Below are positions 8,454-17,466 of a stretch of 22,928 nt of DNA, piece after piece. Under the pieces are notes generated by a model, which was not told the origin of the DNA, did not search any database, and worked only from the letters and a program-made list of their open reading frames with translations. Numbering within the stretch: position 1 is the stretch's first letter; each line of letters opens with the position of its first letter. Where the stretch lies: assembly GCA_963966275.1 (NCBI GenBank), contig CAWZYQ010000054.1:1-22928 (forward strand), read 5' to 3'. The position numbers were made by a program, and so were the translations under genes. The DNA is from UBA10427 sp003500135. Its GTDB lineage: Bacteria; Bacteroidota; Bacteroidia; Cytophagales; Cyclobacteriaceae.

Positions 8454-11318
8454 ATGAAGTCCATATATAAATTTCTAGCCCCTCTGGTGCTTATTTGCTT
8501 TAGCATAATTAACCCTGCGAGTGCCACGCACATTCGTGCCGGACAAATTACTGCTGAGGTGGTATCCTGTCAAAACCTGGAATACAGGTTTACCATAACT
8601 GGTTACACGGATACCGGATCGGACGTTCAATTTGGTGGTGGAACTATTAGTTTTGGTGATGGTACAGTAGTAGAGCTGAACCCGGATGATGTAGATGAAA
8701 AAATTGAATTAGAAGATCAGGTGGCTATCAACCTGATTTTTCTTTCCCACACCTTTCCGGGACCAGGAACTTATACCATACGATATCTCGAACCCAACCG
8801 GAACGCAGACATTGTTAACATGGACAATTCTGTTAATACTCCTTTTTATATTGAGACGCAAATCGTTGTGGGCGATCCCCTTATTGGATGTAACTCTACC
8901 CCTCAACTGCTCAACCCTCCGGTAGACCAGGCTTGTACTGGTGTAGCGTTTTTTCACAATGCCGGCGCTGTTGATCCCGATGGTGATAGCTTATCCTATG
9001 AATTTGTAGTGCCCAAGCAAGACTTCAATTTTCCGGTAACCAACTACATTTATCCTGATGTACACGACAGAGCCGCATTTAATGCTTTAAATGAAGACCA
9101 ATCGGGCCCCGCTACATTTGATATTGATCCGATTACCGGTGATGTTACCTGGGATGCCCCGGGTGGTGAAGGGGAATATAACTTTGCTTTTATCGTAACG
9201 GAATGGAGAAATATCCAGGGTGAGTGGATACCAATTGGTTATGTCACCCGGGATATGCAGATTCTGGTTTCGGAGTGTGAAAATAACCGGCCAGAAATCC
9301 TTCCTCCGCCCGATACCTGTGTGGAAGCCGGTACAACGCTCGAAGTAGAAATTACTGCCGAAGACCCCGATGGTGACCCTATGGTGATTACTATGTTTGG
9401 TGAGCCTTTCTCAGAATTTATCCCAAATCCCGCAACCTATTTCCCTAGAACTGACCCTCCTACTATCATTCCAAACCCGGCGGTTTCTACTTTCTTCTGG
9501 GAAACCATTTGTGAGCATGTCAAATCCAGGCCCTACCAGGTAAGGATAAAAGCGCAGGACTTCCCTCCTTCCGACAGAGGCCCGAAACTGGCCGATTTCG
9601 CTACCTGGCTGATCACCGTGGTTGGTCCGGCACCCGAAGGGCTGGTGGGATCGCAAGGTTCCGGAAATGAAATCAACCTTTCATGGGACGATTACACCTG
9701 TACCAATGCCACTTCTATGCAAGTCTGGCGCAGGGTAGGGAGCAACAACTTCACTCCCGACAACTGTGAAATTGGTATGCCCGATAATGCAGGGTATGAA
9801 CTGATTGACATTGTCGATATTGATCAAATCAATTATCTGGATGACGACTTTGGTGAAGGTTTACAGTGGGGCGCCACATATTGCTATCGTCTGGTGGCAG
9901 TATTTCCCGAACCTGGTGGCGGTGAGAGTTATGTTTCCGAAGAAGTATGCGTGGAGCTGGCCCAACTAAGCCCGGCTATGACCAAAGTGGATATAGATGT
10001 AACCGATAGCAATAATGGCGTGGTCGAACTAGAGTGGGTTTCTCCATTTGATCAGGACGAATTGGTGCATCCCAGACCCTACCGGTATGAATTGTATCGC
10101 GCTCCCGGATTTGAAGGCGGTACGTATACCAGAATTGATGGTGGGGTACTGGTTAATGATGACACAACATTTACTGATAACAGTGCCGGTTTAGATACTG
10201 AAAATGATGTTTATAATTACTTTGTTATCGCCATAGATGCCAACAATACCGTGATTGATTCCGCCAAATCGGCCTCTACTGTCAGGCTTGAAGCCGAATC
10301 CATAACCGGTGCCATTCAGCTTAACTGGGCCGCCGATGTGCCGTGGTCTAACCAGGTGCAGGATTTTCCTTATCACCTGATCTTCAGAAATAATGTAGGC
10401 AATAACCCTGACCAGTTGGTATTAGTTGATAGTGTAAATGTTCTCAATGAAGGGTTCAGTTATTTGGATGACGGGCACTCAACGGGTGAAAACGGGTTAG
10501 ATGAGAACCTTGAGTACTGCTATTTTGTGACCACAAGGGGCGCTTATGGTAGTGACGAAATACCGGAACCCCTTATCAACAGGTCACAAATCATCTGTGC
10601 CCAACCCAATGACAGTGTGCCGCCCTGTACTCCAGGTGATCTTGAAGTTCTTAACCTGAACCTGGATGGGTTCTGTGAAGAATTTTTAAAAGACAAGCCC
10701 TGTGATTTTGACGACTTTTTTAATGATTTGACCTGGAGCGTGAATACATCACTGGATAGCTGTGACGATATCCGGGGTTACAACATTTATTTCTCACCCA
10801 CCGGACAAGAAGGGGATTTTTCACTGATCGCTAATGTGGAAGATACATTCTTCACACATGAGGATATCCCTTCTTTTAAAGGGTGTTACAAAATCACTTC
10901 GGTAGACCGGTCAGGAAATGAAAGTGGCTTTTCCGAAACTGTTTGTAATGATAATTGCCCGCAGTATCAATTGCCCAATGTTTTCTCACCAAACGACGAT
11001 GGCTTCAACGATACGTTCAGGGCTTTTGGCGAACAGCAGATTGGCAATGGTGTGACCGATGAAAACCGGTTCGAGCTTTGCCCCAGGTTTGTTGAAAAAG
11101 TCGAATTCACCGTGGTGAACCGATGGGGCAAAACTGTATTTGAATACGTTTCAGACGGTGGGGAAAACACCATATATATCGACTGGGATGGAAAAACGAA
11201 TGAAGGAAGACTGCTGTCCTCCGGTTATTACTTCTACTCCGCTAACATAACCGTAGATGTGCTTGACCCATCACAAACGCAGATGGAACTCAAAGGGTGG
11301 GTAAGAATTGTTTATTGA
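8454..11318 (+). CDS. Large secreted surface protein with PKD/FN3-like repeats and gliding-motility-type (T9SS type B) C-terminus
   Basis: A 954-residue exported protein of unknown specific function. The signal peptide (1-24) ends PASA before THIRAGQI, a beginning common in Bacteroidota surface proteins. Residues about 25-390 form beta-rich, PKD/cadherin-like domains with two acidic, possibly calcium-binding loops (DPDGDSLSYEF and DPDGDPMVI). From about 395 to 840 come several fibronectin-III-like units (for example EINLSWDDY, VVELEWVSPF, AIQLNWAADV, NDLTWSVNT). The last about 95 residues are the gliding motility-associated C-terminal domain: LPNVFSPNDDGFNDTF, NRWGKTVFE, DGKTNEGRLLSSGYYFY and a final GWVRIVY. 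This domain is the type B signal for T9SS export and surface attachment. No catalytic motif was found, so adhesion or a structural role is inferred. It is a single-gene unit, divergent from sdhC and followed by fabD with its own promoter. Confidence 0.9.
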   Translation: MKSIYKFLAPLVLICFSIINPASATHIRAGQITAEVVSCQNLEYRFTITGYTDTGSDVQFGGGTISFGDGTVVELNPDDVDEKIELEDQVAINLIFLSHTFPGPGTYTIRYLEPNRNADIVNMDNSVNTPFYIETQIVVGDPLIGCNSTPQLLNPPVDQACTGVAFFHNAGAVDPDGDSLSYEFVVPKQDFNFPVTNYIYPDVHDRAAFNALNEDQSGPATFDIDPITGDVTWDAPGGEGEYNFAFIVTEWRNIQGEWIPIGYVTRDMQILVSECENNRPEILPPPDTCVEAGTTLEVEITAEDPDGDPMVITMFGEPFSEFIPNPATYFPRTDPPTIIPNPAVSTFFWETICEHVKSRPYQVRIKAQDFPPSDRGPKLADFATWLITVVGPAPEGLVGSQGSGNEINLSWDDYTCTNATSMQVWRRVGSNNFTPDNCEIGMPDNAGYELIDIVDIDQINYLDDDFGEGLQWGATYCYRLVAVFPEPGGGESYVSEEVCVELAQLSPAMTKVDIDVTDSNNGVVELEWVSPFDQDELVHPRPYRYELYRAPGFEGGTYTRIDGGVLVNDDTTFTDNSAGLDTENDVYNYFVIAIDANNTVIDSAKSASTVRLEAESITGAIQLNWAADVPWSNQVQDFPYHLIFRNNVGNNPDQLVLVDSVNVLNEGFSYLDDGHSTGENGLDENLEYCYFVTTRGAYGSDEIPEPLINRSQIICAQPNDSVPPCTPGDLEVLNLNLDGFCEEFLKDKPCDFDDFFNDLTWSVNTSLDSCDDIRGYNIYFSPTGQEGDFSLIANVEDTFFTHEDIPSFKGCYKITSVDRSGNESGFSETVCNDNCPQYQLPNVFSPNDDGFNDTFRAFGEQQIGNGVTDENRFELCPRFVEKVEFTVVNRWGKTVFEYVSDGGENTIYIDWDGKTNEGRLLSSGYYFYSANITVDVLDPSQTQMELKGWVRIVY

Positions 11319-11396
11319 GATAATCTTAAACCCGGTATCTTGAGAAAAATAAGATATTAAAAGGACAGTGTCTTTTGGTTTTGATCACAAACTTTT

Positions 11397-11427
11397 TTTG
11401 TTGACTTACTAAATTCTGGCATATTTG
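11397..11427 (+). promoter_or_regulatory. Promoter of fabD
   Basis: TTTG at 11397-11400, a 19-base spacer and CATATTTG at 11420-11427 match the Bacteroidota promoter pattern with one mismatch (C for T at the first -7 base). The box ends 30 bases before the fabD ATG. Confidence 0.6.
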
Positions 11428-11457
11428 TAGCATCAATCCACTCAAAAGAACAAGAAT

Positions 11458-12333
11458 ATGAAAGCATATGTCTTCCCCGGCCAAGGGGCGCAATTCCCAG
11501 GAATGGGAAAAGATCTTTATGATAATTCTGAAAAAGCAAAAACCCTATTCGAATCTGCCAATCATTTATTGGGGTTCGAGATCACCAAAATCATGTTCGA
11601 AGGCACTGCTGATGAATTAAAACAAACAAAAGTTACCCAACCTGCAATATTTCTTCATTCAGTAATTATGGCTCTTATCAGTGACGATTTTAAACCCGAA
11701 ATGGTAGCTGGCCATTCACTTGGGGAGTTTTCAGCATTGGTAGCTAACAAAACGCTTAAATTCGAAGATGGTCTAAAACTGGTAAGTGCACGTGCAACGG
11801 CTATGCAAAAAGCCTGTGAAGCTAACCCCTCAACCATGGCGGCTATACTTGGCCTAGTAGACGAAAAAGTAGAAGAGCTTTGCTCCGGTATTACTGATGA
11901 AGTTGTAGTACCGGCCAATTATAACTGCCCAGGGCAATTAGTGATTTCAGGTTCACTAAAAGGAATTGAAATAGCAATTGAAAAAGCCAAGGAAATGGGC
12001 GCTAAAAGAGCATTGCCACTTCCAGTAGGGGGCGCATTCCATTCACCATTAATGGAGCCTGCACGTGTAGAACTGGAAGAAGCTATTAATAGTACAGAAT
12101 TCAGTAACCCTACATGCCCGATATATCAAAATGCTACTGCATCGGCTTCATCGGATATTGAGGTTATCAAAAAGAATTTAAATGTCCAGCTTACTGCTCC
12201 TGTTAAATGGACACAGTCGGTGCAAAGCATGATTGCTGATGGCGCTACTGATTTTATTGAATGTGGCCCGGGAAAAGTACTTCAGGGATTGGTCAAAAAA
12301 ATTGACCGTTCGGCAAATGTTGACGGGATGTAA
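11458..12333 (+). CDS. fabD: Malonyl-CoA:ACP transacylase
   Basis: Moves the malonyl group from CoA to acyl carrier protein, which supplies the chain-extender for fatty-acid synthesis in the cytoplasm. The 291 residues start with FPGQGAQ (oxyanion-hole Gln11). They contain GHSLGE with the nucleophile Ser87, an Arg at 112 that should bind the malonyl carboxylate, and GGAFHSPLM with catalytic His195. The end is the usual ECGPGKVLQGLVKKI. The length is slightly under that of E. coli FabD (309). The ATG at 11458 begins the first beta-strand directly. It stands alone between its own promoter and terminator, with no other fab gene in the window. All active-site residues are present. Confidence 0.97.
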   Translation: MKAYVFPGQGAQFPGMGKDLYDNSEKAKTLFESANHLLGFEITKIMFEGTADELKQTKVTQPAIFLHSVIMALISDDFKPEMVAGHSLGEFSALVANKTLKFEDGLKLVSARATAMQKACEANPSTMAAILGLVDEKVEELCSGITDEVVVPANYNCPGQLVISGSLKGIEIAIEKAKEMGAKRALPLPVGGAFHSPLMEPARVELEEAINSTEFSNPTCPIYQNATASASSDIEVIKKNLNVQLTAPVKWTQSVQSMIADGATDFIECGPGKVLQGLVKKIDRSANVDGM

Positions 12334-12358
12334 ATAATAATTCTTTTAATAAAAATTT

Positions 12359-12388
12359 AAGCGCCTCGCCATTCCGGGGTGCTTTTTT
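12359..12388 (+). terminator. Rho-independent terminator of fabD
   Basis: A 10-bp stem (AAGCGCCTCG at 12359-12368 with CGGGGTGCTT at 12375-12384, two G-T wobbles) closes a 6-base loop and runs into six T residues (12383-12388). It lies 25 bases after the fabD stop. Confidence 0.85.
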
Positions 12389-12441
12389 CATTTCTGGGTT
12401 ATTCCCTAGTAAAATTACTAAATAATGAATTCTGAAGCTTC

Positions 12442-12620
12442 AACCTGAATCATGCATTAGCATTCTATTCCAAGTTCAAACTGATTCAAACTCAAGCATT
12501 TATGAACATTTTGGTACTTATCGTGATGGTTAACCACGCCTCCGTGCCAAAATAACCCTAAACACTTGATCTTATTGCATTTTGGGCTTTCATGACGAAT
12601 CCTAATGCATGATCCAGGTT
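12442..12620. repeat. 179-bp imperfect palindrome, MITE-like intergenic element
   Basis: The outer arms (12442-12465 and 12597-12620) are inverted copies that match at 22 of 24 bases and share the uninterrupted core ATCATGCATTAG. Inside them, ATTTTGGTAC (12508-12517) pairs with GTGCCAAAAT (12544-12553) with one wobble. The centre is the perfect palindrome TGGTTAACCA (12527-12536). All three symmetry centres fall at 12530-12532, so the whole segment folds as one long hairpin. The parts between (12466-12507 and 12554-12596) match only loosely. TTCA occurs at both outer edges (12439-12442 and 12619-12622) and could be a short target duplication. It carries no gene. It lies past the fabD terminator and before cstA. 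A non-autonomous mobile element is my best guess; a structured RNA or a cstA leader element is the alternative. Confidence 0.65.
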
Positions 12621-12696
12621 CATTTGGATTGGTTAGCTAGCCGGCCGGGCTACTCCTTGACTTACTGGTTTTTTATATTGCACATTAGAATAAATC

Positions 12697-12726
12697 TTGT
12701 CCTCCTTACCTCCTTTTTGTATTTTG
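12697..12726 (+). promoter_or_regulatory. Weak candidate promoter of cstA
   Basis: TTG at 12697-12699, a 20-base spacer and TATTTTG at 12720-12726 resemble the Bacteroidota promoter, but the -7 box is one base short of TAnnTTTG. It ends 23 bases before the cstA ATG. Confidence 0.3.
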
Positions 12727-12749
12727 GTTTTTAACCAATCATAAAACCC

Positions 12750-14402
12750 ATGCTGGCTGTTATTTTTGTTGGCGCCGGAATACTTTTTGTACTGGCCTAT
12801 ATGTGGTACGGTAAATTTCTGGACCGTCATTTTATGATCGATAATCAAAACCCTACTCCAAGTCACTCGGATTATGACGGAGTAGACAGGGTGCCTACCA
12901 AAACACCTGTATTGCTGGGGCACCACTTCTCCTCTATTGCAGGTGCAGGGCCGGTCGTTGGCCCTATCATCGCAGCGGTGGCATTTGGCTGGGTTCCTGC
13001 TCTTATATGGATTGTGATCGGATCGATTTTTGTTGGTGGGGTGCACGACTACAGCGCCCTGGTTGCTTCCATTCGTCATAAAGCCCGATCTGTAGCCGAA
13101 ATAGCTAATGAATACATGACGCCGTTGGCCTATCGATTATTCCTGGCGTTTATCTGGCTTACCATGATCTACATACTGATCGTTTTTGTTGATTTAACTG
13201 CAACCACCTTTGTCTCAAGCCCGGAGGTCGCCACTTCCTCCACATTTTTCATAATTCTGGCCATAGTTTTTGGCTTTTTTCTAACCAAATTTAAAATGCC
13301 ACTTGGATGGGGCTCATTATTATTTGTTCCATTGATTTTTGCAGGTATTTGGATAGGCTATAAAATCCCTATTACATCCGAGGAATTGCCATTTTTGATT
13401 TCAGGAAACATAGATCGTACATGGACTGTGCTTTTACTTGTTTACGCATTTTTTGCCGCCATTTCGCCGGTTTGGGCACTTCTTCAACCAAGGGATTACC
13501 TGTCTTCTTTTCTTCTGTATTCATGTATTTTGGCTTCTTTTATCGGGATTCTGTTTGGTGGATTTGAGATCAACTATCCGGCTTTTACCACCTGGTCAGA
13601 TATCGACCGGGGCACACTTTTTCCTATCCTTTTTATTACTATTGCCTGTGGCGCTTGCTCAGGCTTTCATTCAATTGTCGCTTCCGGAACTACCTCAAAA
13701 CAGTTAAATAAGGAAACAGATGTCAGAAAAATCGGTTACGGCGCTATGTTGATAGAAGGTATGGTAGCCATTATATCGCTATTCGCTGTGGCAATGGTAG
13801 TAAAAGGCGATGGTTTGCTGGGCAGACCTCCATTAGAGGTATTTGGCGCCGGCATAGGCAGCTTTATGACTGTAATAGGTATACCCGTGGAATACGGGCA
13901 CACATTTGGCGTGCTGGCCGTTTCAACCTTTCTCTTGACAACTTTAGATACCGGAACCAGGCTAGCCAGGTACATATTCGAAGAGTTCTTTAACCTCAAG
14001 GGCCAACAATCAAGGTATTGGGCAACTTTAGCTACCCTCGTGCCTCCATTGATTTTTACGTTTATCACGTTGTATGATACTTCAGGCAATCCTATTCCCG
14101 CCTGGAAAGCGGTTTGGCCCGTATTTGGCGCTACGAACCAATTATTGGCGGCCCTTGCCCTTTTGGTTGTTTTTGTATGGCAAAGGAAGAAAGGAAAAAA
14201 TGTCAATTTTATTGCTATTCCCATGGGTTTTATGCTGGTCATGACACTATGGGCATTGGTTCAGTTGATTTACCAGTCAGGTTTCACGGCTATTGGAATT
14301 ATTTCCACATTTTTATTGGTACTTGCTCTAATTCTGGTGTTCGAAGCCTACAAAATCATCTTTTTAAATAAAAAAATGGAAACAGCTTCTACGAACGTGT
14401 AG
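12750..14402 (+). CDS. cstA: Carbon starvation protein CstA family transporter
   Basis: Inner-membrane transporter of the CstA family; studied members take up pyruvate or small peptides when carbon is short. The 550 residues form many hydrophobic helices and carry the family motifs GHHFSSIAGAGPVVGP (57-72), GGVHDYSALVASIRHKARS (96-114), LLQPRDYL (244-251 region) and ACGACSGFHSIVASGTTSKQ (about 309-328). It is shorter than E. coli CstA (701) and close to the compact forms in other bacteria; no key motif is missing. The ATG at 12750 leads straight into the first helix. The next gene follows after 18 bases in the same reading frame, so the two are probably co-transcribed. The palindromic element lies about 130 bases upstream. 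The substrate cannot be read from the sequence. Confidence 0.93.
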   Translation: MLAVIFVGAGILFVLAYMWYGKFLDRHFMIDNQNPTPSHSDYDGVDRVPTKTPVLLGHHFSSIAGAGPVVGPIIAAVAFGWVPALIWIVIGSIFVGGVHDYSALVASIRHKARSVAEIANEYMTPLAYRLFLAFIWLTMIYILIVFVDLTATTFVSSPEVATSSTFFIILAIVFGFFLTKFKMPLGWGSLLFVPLIFAGIWIGYKIPITSEELPFLISGNIDRTWTVLLLVYAFFAAISPVWALLQPRDYLSSFLLYSCILASFIGILFGGFEINYPAFTTWSDIDRGTLFPILFITIACGACSGFHSIVASGTTSKQLNKETDVRKIGYGAMLIEGMVAIISLFAVAMVVKGDGLLGRPPLEVFGAGIGSFMTVIGIPVEYGHTFGVLAVSTFLLTTLDTGTRLARYIFEEFFNLKGQQSRYWATLATLVPPLIFTFITLYDTSGNPIPAWKAVWPVFGATNQLLAALALLVVFVWQRKKGKNVNFIAIPMGFMLVMTLWALVQLIYQSGFTAIGIISTFLLVLALILVFEAYKIIFLNKKMETASTNV

Positions 14403-14420
14403 TTCGATAAAATAAAAAGT

Positions 14421-15536
14421 TTGAAAAACGTCATTATCATTGGTGGGGGACTGGCCGGACTGGTCGGTAGCATTTTATTGGCCCGTAAAGGTTTAGAAGT
14501 GACACTGATCGAAAAGAAAAAATATCCCTTCCACCGAGTATGCGGAGAATACCTTTCTTATGAAGTATTCGATTTCCTGAAAAGAAACGGCCTGTATCCG
14601 GAGGAAGTAACTTTACCAAGGATAGATAAATTCGTATTAAGCTCCACAAATGGAAAGGCCGCAAGTACCAAACTCGATCTTGGAGGCATTGGCGTAAGTC
14701 GTTACTATCTGGATCACCATCTTTACCTTATTGCAAAACAGGAAGGTGTAGAAATAAAAGAAAAAACAGCAGCACGAAAAATAAGCCGGATAGAAAACCA
14801 ATTTGCCGTCGAGCTTTCCGATGGCGCTGTATTAAATACAAGTTTATTGGTAGGTGCACAAGGCAAAAAAAGCAATCTGGATATTCAGCTTAACAGGAAA
14901 TTTATACACGCCAACCATGACTATATTGGCGTCAAATATCATATAAAAACTGATTTCCCCAATGACGTGATTGCCCTGCATAATTTTTCGGACGGGTATT
15001 GTGGCATGAGTATGATTGAGGATGATAAGTATAACCTGTGCTATCTCACCACCCGGAGCAATCTGAAAAAATGCGGAGACATACCTAGTCTGGAAGCAGA
15101 AGTTCTGCAAAAAAACCCCTATCTGAAATCTGTTTTTAATAACTCTGATTTTCTATTCGACCAACCAGAAGTGATCAATGCCTTTACTTTTGCCGATAAG
15201 AAACCGGTTGAAAATGGCGTTGTTATGATCGGCGATGCTGCAGGCTTAATTACACCCCTGGCAGGCAATGGAATGGCCATGGCAATACATAGCGCCAAAG
15301 TTTTGGCAGATTGCATAGATGATAGTAAAAATTCTAAAGATGTGGACCTTCAATTGCTACGGAACAATTACGCAAAATCGTGGAAAAATCAATTTTCTTT
15401 CCGGCTAAAAGTGGGCCGCACTACTCAAAAACTTTTTGGCAGTGCAGCCCTCTCCAATGTGGCAGTTGGCCTCTTGGGGCGCCTGCCTTTCCTGGCAAAA
15501 CAGATTATTAAAAGCACCCACGGCAAACCGTTCTGA
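14421..15536 (+). CDS. FAD-dependent oxidoreductase, geranylgeranyl-reductase-like
   Basis: A 371-residue flavoprotein of the p-hydroxybenzoate-hydroxylase fold. It shows the N-terminal FAD-binding GGGLAG (8-13) ending in an acidic residue after the second strand (VTLIEKKKYPF). PFHRVCGEYLS (36-46) is a signature of geranylgeranyl-reductase-like and related proteins. The second FAD motif is GDAAGLITPLAGNGMAMA (271-288). The start is TTG: the only codons between the in-frame cstA stop (14400-14402) and the GGGLAG strand offer no ATG or GTG, which makes TTG at 14421 decisive. It follows cstA by 18 bases and converges with the M1 peptidase gene, 2 bases away. Possible roles are reduction of polyprenyl chains or tailoring of pigment or lipid; the substrate is unknown. 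In some Bacteroidota similar enzymes sit with type III polyketide synthases, but none is here. Confidence 0.85.
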   Translation: MKNVIIIGGGLAGLVGSILLARKGLEVTLIEKKKYPFHRVCGEYLSYEVFDFLKRNGLYPEEVTLPRIDKFVLSSTNGKAASTKLDLGGIGVSRYYLDHHLYLIAKQEGVEIKEKTAARKISRIENQFAVELSDGAVLNTSLLVGAQGKKSNLDIQLNRKFIHANHDYIGVKYHIKTDFPNDVIALHNFSDGYCGMSMIEDDKYNLCYLTTRSNLKKCGDIPSLEAEVLQKNPYLKSVFNNSDFLFDQPEVINAFTFADKKPVENGVVMIGDAAGLITPLAGNGMAMAIHSAKVLADCIDDSKNSKDVDLQLLRNNYAKSWKNQFSFRLKVGRTTQKLFGSAALSNVAVGLLGRLPFLAKQIIKSTHGKPF

Positions 15537-15538
15537 TA

Positions 15539-17419
15539 TTATTCAGGATTTCTTTCCTGCCATTTCAAAACCTTATCTATTGTATGCACGGAAACATAGT
15601 GATAGTTGGGCCTGGCTTTTAAATAAATTTCTTCAGCCATAACTTTCCCCTTTTCCGTTTTTGCCATTTCAGTGTAAAGAGGAGTCAAAAATTTTCTTCG
15701 GCCCGTATTTACCAAAAAGCTATCCATTTTGGCATAAGCGGGAGCATATTGGTGTCGTATGGTGTGAATGAACCACGCATCCAAAATCTCAGCATTATTG
15801 GTAGCTGTAAAGCCAAATGCTTTATCCAGTTCATTCATTTGTTCAATATTCATTTGATCGGGTAGGTTCCTTAAAAAGTGTAGCCACTCATGTGTAGACC
15901 ATTCGGTAGTATCAATTTCAGTAGCAGGAGTTCCCTTCAACCAGTTATTTAAGGCCTGATCTACTTTATCAAAACGGTCAGAATCCGGTGTTGGAAGGGA
16001 TTCGGGCAAACCACTTTCAAATATCCATTCCTGAATTTCCTTTTCAGGATATTCAATTCCATTTTTTTCAAATAGCCCGGCTTTTAAATATGCTAAAAAA
16101 CGTTTGGTATCCATCACCTGGAAGGCATGTGCTTCGAAATATTGCTTTAAAAAGGCATCCCATTTTTCCCTTCCGACCAGATTTTCAAGATATCTTAAAA
16201 AGAAATACCCCTTGTCATAAGCTATTGAGCTTACTCCCTCATCAGGGTCACGGCCGGAGAGATCGAGCATTAAACGGGTATCTTTATCTTTTCCTTCGTC
16301 GATAAATGAGGCCACCGCTTTTTTCAGGTCCTGCAGGCTGAGGGCAGCCAGCATTTCCGAATAGTCCTTCCCATTAAGGGCTTCCATGATTCGATATTCA
16401 AAGTATACGGTGAAGCCTTCATTGAGCCAGAAATCGTTCCATGTTGCATTTGTAACCAGGTTTCCTGACCATGAATGGGCCAGTTCGTGTGCTATGAGCG
16501 ACGTTAATGACCTGTCTTCAGCTATGATAGTAGGAGTGGCAAAAGTAAGCCTTGGATTTTCCATTCCTCCAAAAGGGAAACTTGGTGGCAAAACAATCAT
16601 ATCATAACGCCCCCAGCGATATGGTCCATATAGTTCTTCTGCTATGCGGATCATATCCTCCACTTCCGCAAACTCCCAGGCCGCTTTTTCTATAAGTTCA
16701 GGCTCAGCATATACTCCGGCTCGATCACCAAGTGGGGCAAATTGCAGGTTACCTACAGCCAGCGCCATAAGATATGATGGAATAGGTTGCTCCATTTTAA
16801 ATGAGTAAAGACCATCTTCGTTAATTTCAGTTGGGTTTTCTGCACTCATTAAAGCCATTAATCCCTCGGGAACTTTCACTTTAGCTTCATACGTAAAACG
16901 AATTCCGGGTGAATCCTGTATCGGGATCCAGGTACGTGCAAGAATCGCCTGAGACTGTGTGAATAAAAATGGATCCGTCTTACCTGCCGTTTGTTGAGGA
17001 TTAAGCCATTGTAAAGCTCCGGCTTGGGGGCTAGTGACGTAATGTATCGAAACTTTATCGGCGCTGGATGTCACCGGGATTTTCAGAGCGCTTCCCATAT
17101 GTGGCCCTGGAGCTTTTAAAGTAAACTCCACCTCTTTACCCCCCACTAAAACACGTTTGATATCCAGGTCGCGTGTATCAAAAATTATTGAATCGGCGCC
17201 TTCTGATTTATCGATTTGATAAACGGCAATTCCATGGATTATTTTACTATCAAAATCTACATCTAGATTGAGAGAAAGGTGTTGCACTACGGCCTCAGCA
17301 GGCTGGGCATAGGAATGTATATCTTTAGAAATGTCTTTTTCCATGACAGCTTTTTCTTTATGGTCTTTACATCCGAATATGAACAACAAGGAAATGAGGA
17401 TCAAAAAATATCGTTTCAT
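15539..17419 (-). CDS. M1 family zinc aminopeptidase, predicted lipoprotein
   Basis: Predicted zinc aminopeptidase of family M1 (leukotriene-A4-hydrolase-like branch) that trims N-terminal residues from peptides in the cell envelope. Numbered from the ATG at 17419 it has 626 residues. MKRYFLILISLLFIFGC is a lipoprotein signal with Cys17 as the lipidation site (IFGC, Phe at -2 is unusual). An N-terminal beta domain follows, then the exopeptidase motif GGMEN (284-288) and the zinc site HELAH (311-315) with the third ligand Glu334 after 18 residues (WLNEGF). The AYDKGYFFLRYLE segment holds the expected catalytic tyrosine. The C-terminal alpha-helical domain is present. The frame stays open upstream to 17485, but that extension has no signal-peptide logic. 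It converges with the FAD oxidoreductase gene and is divergent from the radical SAM gene, sharing an intergenic region with a 16-bp palindrome. Confidence 0.93.
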   Translation of the reverse strand: MKRYFLILISLLFIFGCKDHKEKAVMEKDISKDIHSYAQPAEAVVQHLSLNLDVDFDSKIIHGIAVYQIDKSEGADSIIFDTRDLDIKRVLVGGKEVEFTLKAPGPHMGSALKIPVTSSADKVSIHYVTSPQAGALQWLNPQQTAGKTDPFLFTQSQAILARTWIPIQDSPGIRFTYEAKVKVPEGLMALMSAENPTEINEDGLYSFKMEQPIPSYLMALAVGNLQFAPLGDRAGVYAEPELIEKAAWEFAEVEDMIRIAEELYGPYRWGRYDMIVLPPSFPFGGMENPRLTFATPTIIAEDRSLTSLIAHELAHSWSGNLVTNATWNDFWLNEGFTVYFEYRIMEALNGKDYSEMLAALSLQDLKKAVASFIDEGKDKDTRLMLDLSGRDPDEGVSSIAYDKGYFFLRYLENLVGREKWDAFLKQYFEAHAFQVMDTKRFLAYLKAGLFEKNGIEYPEKEIQEWIFESGLPESLPTPDSDRFDKVDQALNNWLKGTPATEIDTTEWSTHEWLHFLRNLPDQMNIEQMNELDKAFGFTATNNAEILDAWFIHTIRHQYAPAYAKMDSFLVNTGRRKFLTPLYTEMAKTEKGKVMAEEIYLKARPNYHYVSVHTIDKVLKWQERNPE

Positions 17420-17466
17420 AAAAACATATTTTAAAGGCGCAAAATAAAAAAATAAACGGTGAATGC

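Noticed and set aside
8424..8455. TTGATG and TATAAT, resembling a sigma-70 promoter just before the surface protein gene.
   Set aside because: The spacer is 20 bases, TATAAT overlaps the ATG itself, and Bacteroidota use a different promoter consensus.
11331..11360. Hairpin GTATCTT / AAGATAT after the T9SS type B protein gene.
   Set aside because: Only about 7 bp with a wobble, AT-rich, and followed by A rather than T residues; not a credible terminator.
12638..12652. Small GC-rich dyad TAGCC-GGCCG-GGCTA upstream of cstA.
   Set aside because: Only a 5-bp stem with no T-run and no further symmetry; outside the larger palindrome. Kept as a note only.
12633..13079. Minus-strand open frame of 148 codons.
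   Set aside because: It is antisense to the start of cstA, rich in Asn, His and Lys, has no domain, and would need to run through the cstA promoter region.
13736..14242. Minus-strand open frame of 168 codons inside cstA.
   Set aside because: A shadow of a clear transporter gene with all family motifs on the plus strand.
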